A stretch of DNA of 64,000 nucleotides from Achatina immaculata. Taxonomy: Eukaryota; Mollusca; Gastropoda; Stylommatophora; Achatinidae. The notes beneath the pieces are model-generated. The model was not told the origin of the DNA and ran no database searches. It saw nothing but the letters and a program-made list of their open reading frames with translations. The stretch is from the NCBI GenBank assembly GCA_009760885.1, contig CM019721.1, positions 21,879,639-21,943,638 of the forward strand, written 5' to 3'. Both the position numbers and the translations under genes were made by a program. Every line of letters begins with the position of its first letter. Positions within the stretch are counted from its first letter, which is position 1. Below, one piece after another: positions 46,701-58,128 of the stretch.

Positions 46701-46702
46701 TA

Positions 46703-47049
46703 TATATAATCATCCATTATATTTTCATCCACTGTCACTCAGCAATAGTAACAGTGAGTGGTAAAACTGTGGTCATATCTTGAGAATTGTTTATTTGTAC
46801 TCAGGTCTGCAAGGATTGTACTCAGGATATAACAGACAGTTCTTTCATGTATCAGTTCTCATCAAAACATCTGACAAGCTGCTGATATCTGGCCAAGACA
46901 GTGCATAAATTATCACTAAATCTCAGACTTGTTCATTTCCAAGCAAAAATTCTCAAAATTATTCTTGCCACCACAGTCAAATTTATGATACTTTTCTGGC
47001 AGTTATGTACAAATTAAGCTCCCCCCTCCCCAAACTGCAAATTCTCACT
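46703..47049. other. intergenic, no gene seen
   Basis: Unassigned sequence right of the Tc1. If the Tc1 landed in the Helitron, the continuation should be here, but I cannot recognise Helitron codons. Confidence 0.45.
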
Positions 47050-47610
47050 GACCTAAAAGTACTAAGAACAGTCTAACTAATCACAACCTGGAGCTGCAAG
47101 TCTCGTATATAAGATGCCTTCGGTAGAGAATAGTCTAACTAATCACAGCTGTGAGCTGCCAGTCTCATATATAAGATGCTTTCATTAAAGAACAGTCTAA
47201 CTAATACAGCTTGGAGCTGCCAGTCTCATATATAAGATGCCTTCGGTAGAGAACAGTCTAACTAATCACAGCTGTGAGCTGCCAGTCACATATATAAGAT
47301 GCCTTCATTAAAGAACAGTCTAACTAATCACAGCTGTGAGCTGCCAGTCACATATATAAGATGCCTTCATTAAAGAACAGTCTAACTAATCACAGCTGTG
47401 AGCTGCCTGTCACATATATAAGATGCCTTCATTAAAGAACAGTCTAACTAATCACAGCTGTGAGCTGCCAGTCACATATATAATATGCCTTCATTAAAGA
47501 ACACTCCCACTAATCACAGCTTGGAGCTGCCAGTCACATATATAAGATGCCTTCATTAAAGAACAGTCTAACTAATCACAGCTTGGAGCTGCCAGTCTCA
47601 TATATACTAC
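47050..47610. repeat. 62-bp tandem repeat
   Basis: About nine units of AGAACAGTCTAACTAATCAC plus AGCTGTGAGCTGCCAGTCAC and ATATATAAGATGCCTTCATTAA. Subtypes differ by CTTGGAG versus CTGTGAG and TCGGTAGAG versus TCATTAAAG. Confidence 0.95.
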
Positions 47611-47820
47611 TGGACAAAAGTTAAGGGCTGGTCATTAGTTTCAAGCATATGATTATTTTGACTGCTATACTGAAACTGTAAATAAATTTATTGTAGAATC
47701 TTGATTAAATTGCATTCTCAGGCAGTCCTCTACGCAGCCAGAGCATAAACAACACCAACTGTTCATCACAACAAATGTAAATTATGCAGTAGCATAATCC
47801 TAGACAAAATGATAGGGCAT

Positions 47821-48075
47821 CTACACTAGCCCACTCAGTGTTAACACCAGGTAATCTACACTAGCCCACTCAGTGTTAACACCAGGTAATCTACACTAGC
47901 CCACTCAGTGTTAACACCAGGTAATCTACACTAGCCCACTCAGTGTTAACACCAGGTAATCTACACTAGCCCACTCAGTGTTAACACCAGGTAATCTACA
48001 CTAGCCCACTCAGTGTTAACACCAGGTAATCTACACTAGCCCACTCAGTGTTAACACCAGGTAATCTACACTAGC
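47821..48075. repeat. 35-bp minisatellite
   Basis: Seven essentially identical 35-bp units (CTACACTAGCCCACTCAGTG plus TTAACACCAGGTAAT), indicating very recent amplification. Confidence 0.97.
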
Positions 48076-48111
48076 CTCAGGTGTGAAATATTTGATCTGA
48101 GAATAAAAGAT

Positions 48112-49796
48112 ATCAGTCTTTATTTAATGCTCTAACTGTAGAGACTGGCCCAGCCCATTAGTTTAATACTCTAACTGTAGAGACTGGCTCAGCCCATTTG
48201 TTTAATACTCTAACTGTAGAGACTGGCCCAGCCCATTTGTTTAATACTCTAACTGCAGAGACTGGCCCAGCCCATTTGTTTAATACTCTAACTGCAGAGA
48301 CTGGCCCAGCCCATTTGTTTAATACTCTAACTGCAGAGACTGGCCCAGCCCATTTGTTTAATACTCTAACTGTAGAGATCGGCCCAGCCCATTTGTTTAA
48401 TACTCTAACTGCAGAGATCGGCCCAGCCCATTTGTTTAATACTCTAACTGCAGAGACTGGCTCAGCCCATTTGTTTAATACTCTAACTGTAGAGACTGGC
48501 TCAGCCCATTTGTTTAATACTCTAACTGTAGAGATCGGCCCAGCCCATTTGTTTAATACTCTAACTGCAGAGACTGGCCCAGCCCATTTGTTTAATACTC
48601 TAACTGTAGAGATCGGCCCAGCCCATTTGTTTAATACTCTAACTGTAGAGATCGGCCCAGCCCATTTGTTTAATACTCTAACTGCAGAGACTGGCTCAGC
48701 CCATTTGTTTAATACTCTAACTGCAGAGACTGGCTCAGCCCATTTGTTTAATACTCTAACTGTAGAGACTGGCTCAGCCCATTTGTTTAATACTCTAACT
48801 GTAGAGACTGGCTCAGCCCATTTGTTTAATACTCTAACTGTAGAGATCGGCCCAGCCCATTTGTTTAATACTCTAACTGTAGAGATCGGCCCAGCCCATT
48901 TGTTTAATACTCTAACTGCAGAGACTGGCTCAGCCCATTTGTTTAATACTCTAACTGCAGAGACTGGCTCAGCCCATTTGTTTAATACTCTAACTGTAGA
49001 GACTGGCTCAGCCCATTTGTTTAATACTCTAACTGTAGAGACTGGCTCAGCCCATTTGTTTAATACTCTAACTGTAGAGATCGGCCCAGCCCATTTGTTT
49101 AATACTCTAACTGTAGAGACTGGCTCAGCCCATTTGTTTAATACTCTAACTGTAGAGATCGGCCCAGCCCATTTGTTTAATACTCTAACTGCAGAGACTG
49201 GCTCAGCCCATTTGTTTAATACTCTAACTGCAGAGACTGGCTCAGCCCATTTGTTTAATACTCTAACTGTAGAGACTGGCCCAGCCCATTTGTTTAATAC
49301 TTTAACTGTAGAGACTGGCTCAGCCCATTTGTTTAATACTCTAACTGTAGAGACTGGCTCAGCCCATTTGTTTAATACTCTAACTGTAGAGACTGGCTCA
49401 GCCCATTTGTTTAATACTCTAACTGTAGAGACTGGCTCAGCCCATTTGTTTAATACTCTAACTGTAGAGACTGGCCCAGCCCATTTGTTTAATACTCTAA
49501 CTGCAGAGACTGGCTCAGCCCATTAATACTCTAACTGCAGAGACTGGCTCAGCCCATTTGTTTAATACTCTAACTGCAGAGACTGGCCCAGCCCATTTGT
49601 TTAATACTCTAACTGCAGAGACTGGCTCAGCCCATTTGTTTAATACTCTAACTGTAGAGACTGGCTCAGCCCATTTGTTTAATACTCTAACTGTAGAGAC
49701 TGGCCCAGCCCATTTGTTTAATACTCTAACTGCAGAGACTGGCTCAGCCCATTTGTTTAATACTCTAACTGCAGAGACTGGCTCAGCCCATTCCTA
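48112..49796. repeat. 39-bp minisatellite with higher-order structure
   Basis: About 43 units of TTTAATACTCTAACTGTAGA plus GACTGGCCCAGCCCATTTG. Units differ at TGTAG/TGCAG, GACTGG/GATCGG and CCC/CTC. Thirteen codons per unit give a 442-codon spurious frame (48198-49526). A six-unit pattern is exactly repeated at 48588-48821 and 48822-49055. Confidence 0.97.
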
Positions 49797-49814
49797 GCAT
49801 TGTTAAACTGTCAC

Positions 49815-50075
49815 AAACATGGAGGTTGCTTTTAGTCTGTGCGTGACCTGTCACAGATATGAAGACTGTCTTTAGGATGTGTGTTTGACCTGTCACAGAT
49901 ATGAAGACTGTCTTTAGGATGTGTGTTTGATCTGTCACAGATATGAAGACTGTCTTTAGGATGTGTGTTTGACCTGTCACAGATATGAAGATTGTCTTTA
50001 GGGTGTGTGTGACTTGTCACAGATATGAATGGTTGTCTTTAATGACCAAATGACCTATTACAGATATGAAAGTTG
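49815..50075. repeat. 42-bp tandem repeat
   Basis: About six units of GACCTGTCACAGATATGAAG plus ACTGTCTTTAGGATGTGTGTTT, decaying toward the right. Confidence 0.93.
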
Positions 50076-50787
50076 TCTTTAGCAGTGATCATGCTAAGAC
50101 GTTTTTAAACCAGTACATCTGTACCTGTCTTTCACCTTACATAAAGTACTTTTCACTTCAATATTCAGTACATTATACTTTTTTTGTAAATGTAAAATTA
50201 AACACACTTTACAAACATCAGTGGAAATTAAATGCTCATGTAAAATTGTCTTCTTCCTCATCTGTGGCCAGATTTAATCTTCACAAAATGCTCACATGCT
50301 GAACCAAACTCTTCTCCATACTGAGCATCATCATCAACCTTCTGGCTCTATTATTCTTTAACTGATTTCTCTGGATGCTTTTTACAAGGTTCTTTTGTTA
50401 TATAAACCAGCAACGGTAACCAATAACCTCCAAAAGTTTTCATTTTCCTATTGTTTAATCAGTAATTTACCAGTTGATGCAATCACGTCTTTTTGTGTGT
50501 GTGTATGAAAATGGGAGAGAGAGAGGAGAGGGACCTGTGACAGCCCGTGACTGAGCGGCCGTGTAGATTCCTAGCAGAATGTTCTGTAAACTTACTCAAA
50601 CAAATCAGGCCTAGAAATAATCAGACTCAGCTATAAAACATGACTGTGGTTCGTGACAAGATGATAGGTGAGAACTGTACGGTCAGATAAAAAAAAAAAG
50701 CTAAAGCTTCAGCTCCGCCAGACTGTGATCAGAACAAACTGCATTCAGAAAAGTGTAAACATGGCAACTGCCTTCACAAAATACAGG
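50076..50787 (-). other. 3' flank of the GGT-like gene
   Basis: Lies downstream of the GGT stop codon on the minus strand, so it should hold the 3' UTR. No AATAAA was found on the minus strand near the stop. It contains short GT and GA tracts (about 50493-50530). Confidence 0.45.
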
Positions 50788-53700
50788 TCAATACTGAACT
50801 GCCTTGCCAAATTTTCTGAAATCAGCGTATGCTTGAATGTCATCATTTGTTTTCTCGATACTCATGACAGCACTGGAGTTTTCTGATACTTCCCACACCA
50901 CCATATTGTGACCTTTGTCCTGAAGATCACTAACAACTTGCGCAGGAATCCCAACTGAAAAAAAAAACAAAACAAGTAAGCCACTTATTTCTCCACATCT
51001 CATCAATTACATAAAATTATACACAGACAATGTCTAAGCCACTTGCCACTAAACTTCTTCTACTTGTAAAATATACTGTAAGACTTCTGAAGACCTGATG
51101 TATATAAAATATGCTGGTGAAAAAAATACTGCCATCAATAACTCAAATTACACATTAAACAATAACAATTCTGGCAAAGAGCAAGTGTGTGCTCACCAAA
51201 ATTTCTCTGACATGCATGTCATATCATAACAAAATGAACGTTTAGCTAACAGTGCCTACAGATGCAAAGAGAATTTGAGTTTCATTTCCAAACAAAGCGT
51301 AGGAGATCATTTTCACCAACATCTCAATCATATTTCTAAGAGGGCCTGGACACCTGTGGCTAAACATTTTTGCCTTAGCAACCACAGGGGAAAATAGGAC
51401 ATTACTGTTAGTGCGATCCGCTCTTGTTCTGCTGATGTACGATCTCGAAGGGTCTTAGAACAGCGCCTTATTTTCCAGACTGGCTGTCTCCATCCAGCTG
51501 GAATTAACAATGTCTTCAGCTTTCTGTAACTTCTTTAGTTTTCCACTGGCCTTTTTTATATTCTACTTTCTTTCTCCTAGCTACCCCTCCCTACCACCAC
51601 CCTCTTTTCTTCTCTGCCAACATATTGGTGTATATAGGGTCTTGTCCTATTCACCAGTTTCACATTTTCTCCCCACAGGTGTTTATGTTCTTCATTCATT
51701 ATCTCTCCTCTTCCCCCCCCCGACACCTTCTCCTATAGTGGCTATCATGTTTCATTTGTCCTTCCCCCCCCCCTTTCAACCACCTGTTTTCCTCCTCTCT
51801 CTCCACCTCTTCTTTATGACTGGTTCTATCGGCTTATCCTTTGTGTGGCCTGTGTGGTCCCTATGCATCTTCTAGTGGACATGCATTTCTCTGTTTCCTA
51901 CTTCTGGAGGAGGCCATATTAAGATAAGTTCTTCGTTTAGTTATTTGTTTTTTGTCTCGTTTGTGCATGTAATCCATGAAAAAGGCTCACGCCGAAATAT
52001 TGGATGTTGTATGTTTTTAATTTATATATTCTCATACTTTCTATTCGTTTTTTCTCACTTTACTCAATCCCTCTGCCACTTTGTAAAACTGCACCATACA
52101 CCTCTGTCTACCTTTATTATTTAAACCAGTTTTACTGCAGTCACCATCCCTTTTAGGAATATAAAACTAAGGTTCGGAAAGAGAAAGAAAAAGGAGAGTA
52201 TAGACTAGTCAGACATAGAGGGCAGATCATGTTATAGTCAGAAATGTAGACAGTGTCAGTACTCGGGAGCTGTAGTAGTTTTCAGTGGGTTTCACTAGCT
52301 TGGTGTGCAAAATATAGAACATTATTCATTGTCCTTTTTAGCACAGTCAGTCAGTCAATCAATCAGTTTTGTTAGTCTGTTATTTTTGGTCAATAGGCTG
52401 CTGGTTTAGTATAGTTCATTGGAGGAGATTTCTGTGTGATGTGTTTGTGAGTATTTGGTTGCAATGATTTTCATACATATTTTAAGTATGAAACTTTGGT
52501 AGTAATTGTTTCATTTTTCAGTCTATGTTTGACTTCTATCTCCCCATATGACAAACATGTTCTTGCCAGGGAGTTGAGTATTTTGTTGTAATGTCATCTC
52601 TGATGTGTGGCAGCAGTTTCCATCCTCACGATATCATCCTACATTCTATCATTCAATAAATTTGTTGTCTGTGTTTAAAACTATACTACTGGTTGATAGT
52701 CCCTCACTGTTGATATGTTATTATGTTGTGAGGCTGCCTGGTCTAGCATCCCTGTATCTGCTGTTGTCCTAGTCTAGCATCCCTGTATCTGCTGTTGTCC
52801 TAGTCTAGCATCCTTGTATCTGCTGTTTTTCTAGTCTAGCATCCCTGTATCTGCTGTTGTCTTAGTCTAGCATCCCTGTATCTGCTGTTGTCTTAGTCTA
52901 GCATCCTTGTATCTGCTGTTGTCCTAGTCTAGCATCCCTGTATCTGCTGTCCTAGTCTAGCATCCCTGTATCTGCTGTCCTAGTCTAGCATCCCTGTATC
53001 TGCTGTCCTAGTCTAGCATCCCTGTATCTGCTGTCCTAGTCTAGCATCCCTGTATCTGCTGTTGTCCTAGTCTAGCATCCCTGTATCTGCTGTTGTCCTA
53101 GTCTAGCATCCCTGTATCTGCTGTTGTCCTAGTCTAGCATCCCTGTATCTGCTGTTGTCCTAGTCTAGCATCCCTGTATCTGCTGTTGTCCTAGTCTAGC
53201 ATCCCTGTATCTGCTGTCCTAGTCTAGCATCCCTGTATCTGCTGTTGTCCTAGTCTAGCATCCCTGTATCTGCTGTTGTCCTAGTCTAGCATCCCTGTAT
53301 CTGCTGTTGTCCTAGTCTAGCATCCCTGTATCTGCTGTTGTCCTAGTCTAGCATCCCTGTATCTGCTGTTGTCCTAGTCTAGCATCCCTGTATCTGCTGT
53401 TGTCCTAGTCTAGCATCCCTGTATCTGCTGTTGTCCTAGTCTAGCATCCCTGTATCTGCTGTTGTCCTAGTCTAGCATCCCTGTATCTGCTGTTGTCCTA
53501 GTCTAGCATCCCTGTATCTGCTGTTGTCCTAGTCTAGCATCCCTGTATCTGCTGTTGTCCTAGTCTAGCATCCCTGTATCTGCTGTTGTCCTAGTCTAGC
53601 ATCCCTGTATCTGCTGTTGTCCTAGTCTAGCATCCCTGTATCTGCTGTTGTCCTAGTCTAGCATCCCTGTATCTGCTGTTGTCCTAGTGGGATTAGTTGA

Positions 53701-56700
53701 ATACCTGGGTCATCTTGTGTTTTTAAGAGAATATCATAGAAATTAACTTCTTGGAAGATCTATAGATGAGATCTGGTAAAGTTTAACCGGAGAATAGTTC
53801 TACTTAATCAAGTAGTAATCCTACTAGATGAGCTGTAAATAGTAACAAAAGCACAGTATACATCTTTCATTGTCGATCTCAGACAGGCATCATCAACATA
53901 GGAAGTAGAACACTTCTTTATTGCCTCCATATTCTATATAGAGCTGACTAGCTTCTTTAGTACTGCCATTTAATTTTATAGACTAAGTTATTTGGCAGTC
54001 TGACATGTAGAACTGACAAAAAATCTGGCAGTTTGACATGCAGAACTGACAGAAAACTTGGCAGTCTCACATGCAGAACTGACAGAAAACTTGGCAGTCT
54101 CATATGCTGAACTGATGGAAAACTTGGCAATCTCACAGGCAGAACTAACAGATAATTTGGCAGTCTCACAGGCAGAACTAACAGATAATTGGGCAGTCTC
54201 ACAGGCAGAACTAACAGATAATTTGGCAATCTCACAGGCAGAACTAACAGATAATTTGCCAGTCTGACATGTAGAACTGACAGAAAACTTGGCAGTCTCA
54301 CATGCAGAACTGACGGAAAACTTGGCAGTCTCACATGCAGAACTGACGGATAATTTAGCAGTCTCACAGGCAGAACTAACAGATAATTTGGCAGTCTCAC
54401 AGGCAAAACTAACAGATAATTTAGCAGTCTCACAGGCAGAACTGATGGATAATTTAGCAGTCTCACAGGCAGAACTGACGGATAATTTGGCAGTCTCACA
54501 GGCAGAACTGACAGATAATTTGGCAGTCTCACAGGCAGAACTGACAGATAATTTGGCAGTCTCACAGGCAGAACTGATGGATAATTTGGCAGTCTTTACA
54601 AACTTTGCTAAACATGACATGCAAAAATATTGCTTATCTTAACATGCAAATAAATAAGATAGACAAAATGTGAGATAGGTTTGATAACAGTTTCATCATA
54701 CATACATATCTTTGATAACAGCATCATCACACATACACAGGTTTGATAACAGCCTCATCATACATACATAGGTTTGATAACAGCTTCATCATACATATAT
54801 AGATTTGATAACAGCTTCATCATACAATACATAGGTTTGATAACAGCTTCATCATACATACATATAACTGCTACTTCACTCATTCAGAAAGATGTGCTCA
54901 AAAATAATTCATTTCTTCTCAGCTATAGAAAAAACAACACACATAGTTTTGTATGATATAACAGATGGTAGGTGACTAAAAGATATGCAAAAACAACTTT
55001 AATATAAATGTTAGGAGATTGAAGCAATACTGAAAGTAAGCAATGTATGGTAATTCTGCACATTTAATGAAGAATGAAGGCCAAACTTGAAAATAAGATA
55101 CAAGTACAAAGAGTCTGAACCTTGCACCACAAACATTGGTGCCACTAAAGTCAACCAAATGCTGACAGAATCAGTGAAGGAGAAACTGTTCAGCACTTTA
55201 ATGTTCACTAGTTCCACAAACTAATAATGGAGACACAATGAGGAAAATTAAAAGGAGGACATCTATCAGTCTTCAGAAAGTAAAGCAACTAAAGAAGCTG
55301 TGAAGAGAAACAGACAGAACTACAAAAATAAGATTTTTAAGGGCATGCGTCTTTCCCATTGCAACATATGTCTATGAAACCTGGACACTTTACAAAACAG
55401 CTGAGAAACACATAAATGCCTTTGAATGTAAATGATACATAAAAGTCGTTCAAATATCATGGACACAAGAACTTAATATTGAAGAAGGCTGGCTAGTAAA
55501 GAGGATTAAAGAGAGAAAACTTAAATCTTTTGGGCACATTAAACATCATGATAATTCAGAGAAGACCATCTTGGAAAGGTACATAATGGGATAAAGAAAG
55601 AGAGGAAGACCAAGGCAAAGATAGCTGCAAGACATCGTTGATAATTTGCAAATAGATGCATCAGTCGCAGGGCATCTTGCTTACAACGGAGAGGGAGGCC
55701 TACAGAAGTGCTGTTAGGGAGGCAAAGTTTCACAAGGGACATGCAAATGACTGACTGAGTTCCACAAACTGTTCAGCAAAATAAAGTTTGCGAGTCTCAC
55801 TAACTGCTCAGCACATTAATGTTCAAAAGTTCCACAAATTGCTCAGCAAATTAATGATCACAGGACTGACAAATCTTCAGCACACTGATGTTCACAAGTT
55901 AAGGAAAAAAAACTTCAGCAAATTAATGTTCACAAATTTAACAAAACTTCAGCAAATTAATGTTCACAAATTTAACAAAACTTCAGCAAATTAATGTTCA
56001 CAAATTTAACAAAACTTCAGCAAATTAATGTTCACAAATTTAACAAAACTTCAGCAAATTAAAACTGTTATCATCTGCATTTTATAAAATGAAAAGAACC
56101 ATTAATATCATTACATAAAAAAGGTACTAAAGGAATAGGTTCACTAACGCAGCTGTGATCAAAACACAGCGCAACCATGTCCAGACACAACACAGCACTT
56201 CAGAACACACAACCATACCAGAGATACAACACAGCACTTCAGAACACACAACCATACCAGAGATACAACACAGCACTTCAGAACACACAACCATACCAGA
56301 GATACAACACAGCACTTCAGAACACACAACCATACCAGAGATACAACACAATTATCCTAGAACACAACATAACTATGTCATATAACAAAAGATTTTAGCA
56401 TTTCACACAAAGTGTTCAAAAACTATAAACAATGACTGTCTCCTAAGTAAGGTTTCCTGTCCTCTGAGAGTTTTTCAATCTCATAAAGGGACGTTATGCC
56501 CACTGAACTGGCCTCTCTTAACAATGTCCTCTTTAGAGTTTCACGCGGTGAAACAATTTTAAGAAACAATTTCTGTGAGCAAACAATGCCATATGTTGGC
56601 AAATAAAGATGCTTAGAGACACAAGATGGATAAGTAAGCTCACCCTCATGGAATGTTTTAGCTGGATGCAGTTGGTAATGCACTCTGGGAGCTGACACAG

Positions 56701-56754
56701 CATTCTCCAGGTTCATTCCAAACACAACAGAGTTCACAATAGACTCTACAACAC
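50788..56754 (-). CDS. gamma-glutamyltranspeptidase (glutathione hydrolase)-like, last two coding exons
   Basis: Two minus-strand exons join in phase. 56754-56644 (acceptor TTTTCTGCAG, donor GTGAGC) encodes VVESIVNSVVFGMNLENAV, then SAPRVHYQLHPAKTFHE. 50954-50788 (acceptor TTTTTTTCAG) encodes VGIPAQVVSDLQDKGHNMVV and, after a linker, AVMSIEKTNDDIQAYADFRK and KFGKAVQY, then TGA. This is the C-terminal end of the small catalytic subunit of gamma-glutamyltranspeptidases: the 'FG.....AV..PR.H.QL.P' helix and the 'GH.V......AV..I......Y..sD.RK.G...gY' tail. The family cleaves the gamma-glutamyl bond of extracellular glutathione. The first exon begins in mid-codon and needs an upstream exon, which I could not find before 64000, so the catalytic Thr and the rest lie outside the window. 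The terminal SDPRKGG-like motif is altered to ADFRKFG. Confidence 0.88.
50955..52734 (-). other. GGT intron, left part: no repeats recognised
   Basis: Part of the 5.7-kb last intron. Contains pyrimidine-rich stretches (51540-51880, with C homopolymers at about 51714 and 51766). The 121-codon plus-strand frame at 51510 is low-complexity and not a gene. Confidence 0.5.
52735..53690. repeat. 31/28-bp minisatellite in GGT intron
   Basis: About 31 units of TAGTCTAGCATCCCTGTATC plus TGCTGTTGTCC. A 28-bp subtype lacking TTG is clustered around 52945-53045. From about 53225 onward the units are essentially identical, showing very recent expansion. Confidence 0.97.
53691..53984. other. GGT intron spacer
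   Basis: Unassigned AT-rich intronic sequence, no feature seen. Confidence 0.4.
53985..54600. repeat. 33-bp minisatellite in GGT intron
   Basis: About 19 units of AATTTGGCAGTCTCACAGGC plus AGAACTGACAGAT. Eleven codons per unit keep frames open on both strands (over 200 codons on minus). These are artefacts. Confidence 0.96.
54675..54865. repeat. ~32-bp tandem repeat
   Basis: Six units of GTTTGATAACAGCTTCATCA plus TACATACATAG. Confidence 0.9.
54866..55234. other. GGT intron spacer
   Basis: Unassigned AT-rich sequence. Short minus-strand frames (54976-55217) lack any recognised motif. Confidence 0.4.
55235..55755 (+). mobile_element. decayed LINE C-terminal fragment
   Basis: Sister of 37545-38133: TTKIRFLRACVFPIATYV, NIEEGWLVKRIKERKLKSF, GHIKHHDNSEKTILE and RKRGRPRQR with several stops (for example in the GKRKRGRP block) and a final frameshift. 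It lies within the GGT intron, antisense to the gene. Confidence 0.82.
55770..56060. repeat. 34-bp tandem repeat
   Basis: About eight units of CTTCAGCAAATTAATGTTCA plus CAAATTTAACAAAA. The right-hand four are near-identical and the left ones diverged. Confidence 0.93.
56165..56360. repeat. 39-bp tandem repeat
   Basis: Four and a half units of CACAGCACTTCAGAACACAC plus AACCATACCAGAGATACAA. It lies about 300 bp downstream of the penultimate GGT exon, within the intron. Confidence 0.95.
56450..56565 (-). mobile_element. LINE relic (minus strand)
   Basis: The reverse complement reads SPRETLKRTLLREA, then VGITSLYEIEKLSEDRK. It matches the tail of the 32399-33770 LINE family. It begins about 80 bp after the GGT exon donor. 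Confidence 0.75.
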
Positions 56755-56819
56755 CTGCAGAAAATAGCAGAATGGTTCATAGTCATCAGAAATATGAGAC
56801 TGAGAATTATAGCTGAATT

Positions 56820-56940
56820 TGTAAGCATCTATGGTACTATCTCTGAAGCTGAGCTTATCACATACACTACAATCCTTGAAACTGAGTCAATAATGATTTA
56901 CAATACAATCTTTGAATCTATAATTATTTATACCATAGTC
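56820..56940. repeat. diverged 33-bp repeat, left block
   Basis: Three or four loose copies of ACAATCCTTGAAACTGAGTC-type units, related to the array at 57895-58110. The G-rich array and spacer separate the two blocks. Confidence 0.7.
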
Positions 56941-56959
56941 CCGGGTGTGGGTTGGGGTG

Positions 56960-57632
56960 GATACTGTCGGATTTGACAGTCAGTGACTCACAGCTGGCAT
57001 CAGGGTTGGAGGTTGGGGGTTGGTGACCCACAGCTGGCATCAGGGTTGGAGGTTGGGGGTTGGTGACCCACAGCTGGCATCAGGGTTGGAGGTTGGTGAC
57101 CCACAGCTGGCATGCTAGCATAAGGGTTGGGGGTTGGTGACCCACAGCTGGAAAGCTAGCATCAAGGTTGGTGACCCACAGCTGGAATGCTAGCATCAGT
57201 GTTGGGGGTTGGTGACCCACAGGTAGAATGCTAGCATCAGGGTTGGGGGTTGGTGACCCACAGGTAGAATGCTAGCATCAGGGTTGGGGGTTGGTGACCC
57301 ACAGCTGGAATGCTAGCATCAGGGTTGGGGGTTGGTGACCCACAGCTGGCATACTAGCATCAGGGTTGGGGGTTGGTGACCCACAGCTGGCATACTACCA
57401 TCAGGGTTGGGGGCTGGTGACCCACAGCTGGCATACTACCATCAGGGTTGGGGGCTGGTGACCCACAGCTGGCATACTACCATCAGGGTTGGGGGCTGGT
57501 GACCCACAGCTGGCATACTACCATCAGGGTTGGGGGCTGGTGACCCACAGCTGGCATGCTAGCATCAGGGTTGGGGGCTGGTGACCCACAGCTGGCATGC
57601 TAGCATCAAGGTTGGGGGTTGGTAACCCACAG
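56960..57632. repeat. ~41-bp G-rich minisatellite
   Basis: About 15 units around CAGGGTTGGGGGTTGGTGAC plus CCACAGCTGGCATGCTAGCAT. Each unit repeats GGTTGGGGGTTGG on the plus strand. Length subtypes exist (short units lacking CATGCTAG at the left). Confidence 0.95.
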
Positions 57633-57894
57633 ATGACCAAGACACTGCCCCCCCCCCCACCTTTACATTGGTACCTACAGTAACAGGCCTAGCCTGGCTA
57701 ATGGGGCAAGGCTCGCCATAGTCATCAAGGTGGTGGAGTCTGCTAAAGAAGTATTACACACCCTTTGCTTTTTTTTTGCTTCACTTGTGGACTAAATAAA
57801 TAGCTGCCATATCAAACATGAAACTGTGCCTCCACATCTTCACAGCATCGACTGTACACAACACCAGCTCGCAGTTCCACAGAGATGGAAGAAG
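57633..57894. other. intergenic or intronic spacer
   Basis: Contains a C homopolymer (about 57648-57657) and a T run. No gene recognised. Confidence 0.4.
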
Positions 57895-58114
57895 ATGAAT
57901 ACTACAATCCTTGAAGCTGAATCTATTATTTATATTACAATCCTTGAAGCTGAATCCATTATTTATATTACAATCCTTGAAGCTGAATCTATTATTTATA
58001 TTACAATCCTTGAAGCTGAGTCAACGTACACTACAATCTTTGAACCTAAGTCAACGTACACTACAATCTTTGAAAATGACTCTACCACCACATTACAATC
58101 CTTTAAGCTGAGGT
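57895..58114. repeat. 33-bp tandem repeat
   Basis: Six or seven units of ACAATCCTTGAAGCTGAATC plus TATTATTTATATT, the last three diverged. The open frame is a result of the 33-bp period. Confidence 0.92.
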
Positions 58115-58128
58115 TATTAGTTGTATTA

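Noticed and set aside
48198..49526. 442-codon open frame with repeated LFNTLTxETGPAH units
   Set aside because: It is exactly the 39-bp minisatellite read in one frame. The period is 13 codons, so no stops arise. It breaks where a unit is shortened at about 49525, and there is no splice or start context.
51510..51875. 121-codon plus-strand frame rich in Phe, Pro and Ser
   Set aside because: Pyrimidine-rich low-complexity DNA within the GGT intron, antisense to the gene, with no motif.
53957..54620. Two overlapping minus-strand frames above 200 codons
   Set aside because: They arise from the 33-bp array. Eleven-residue repeats in both frames have no homology pattern.
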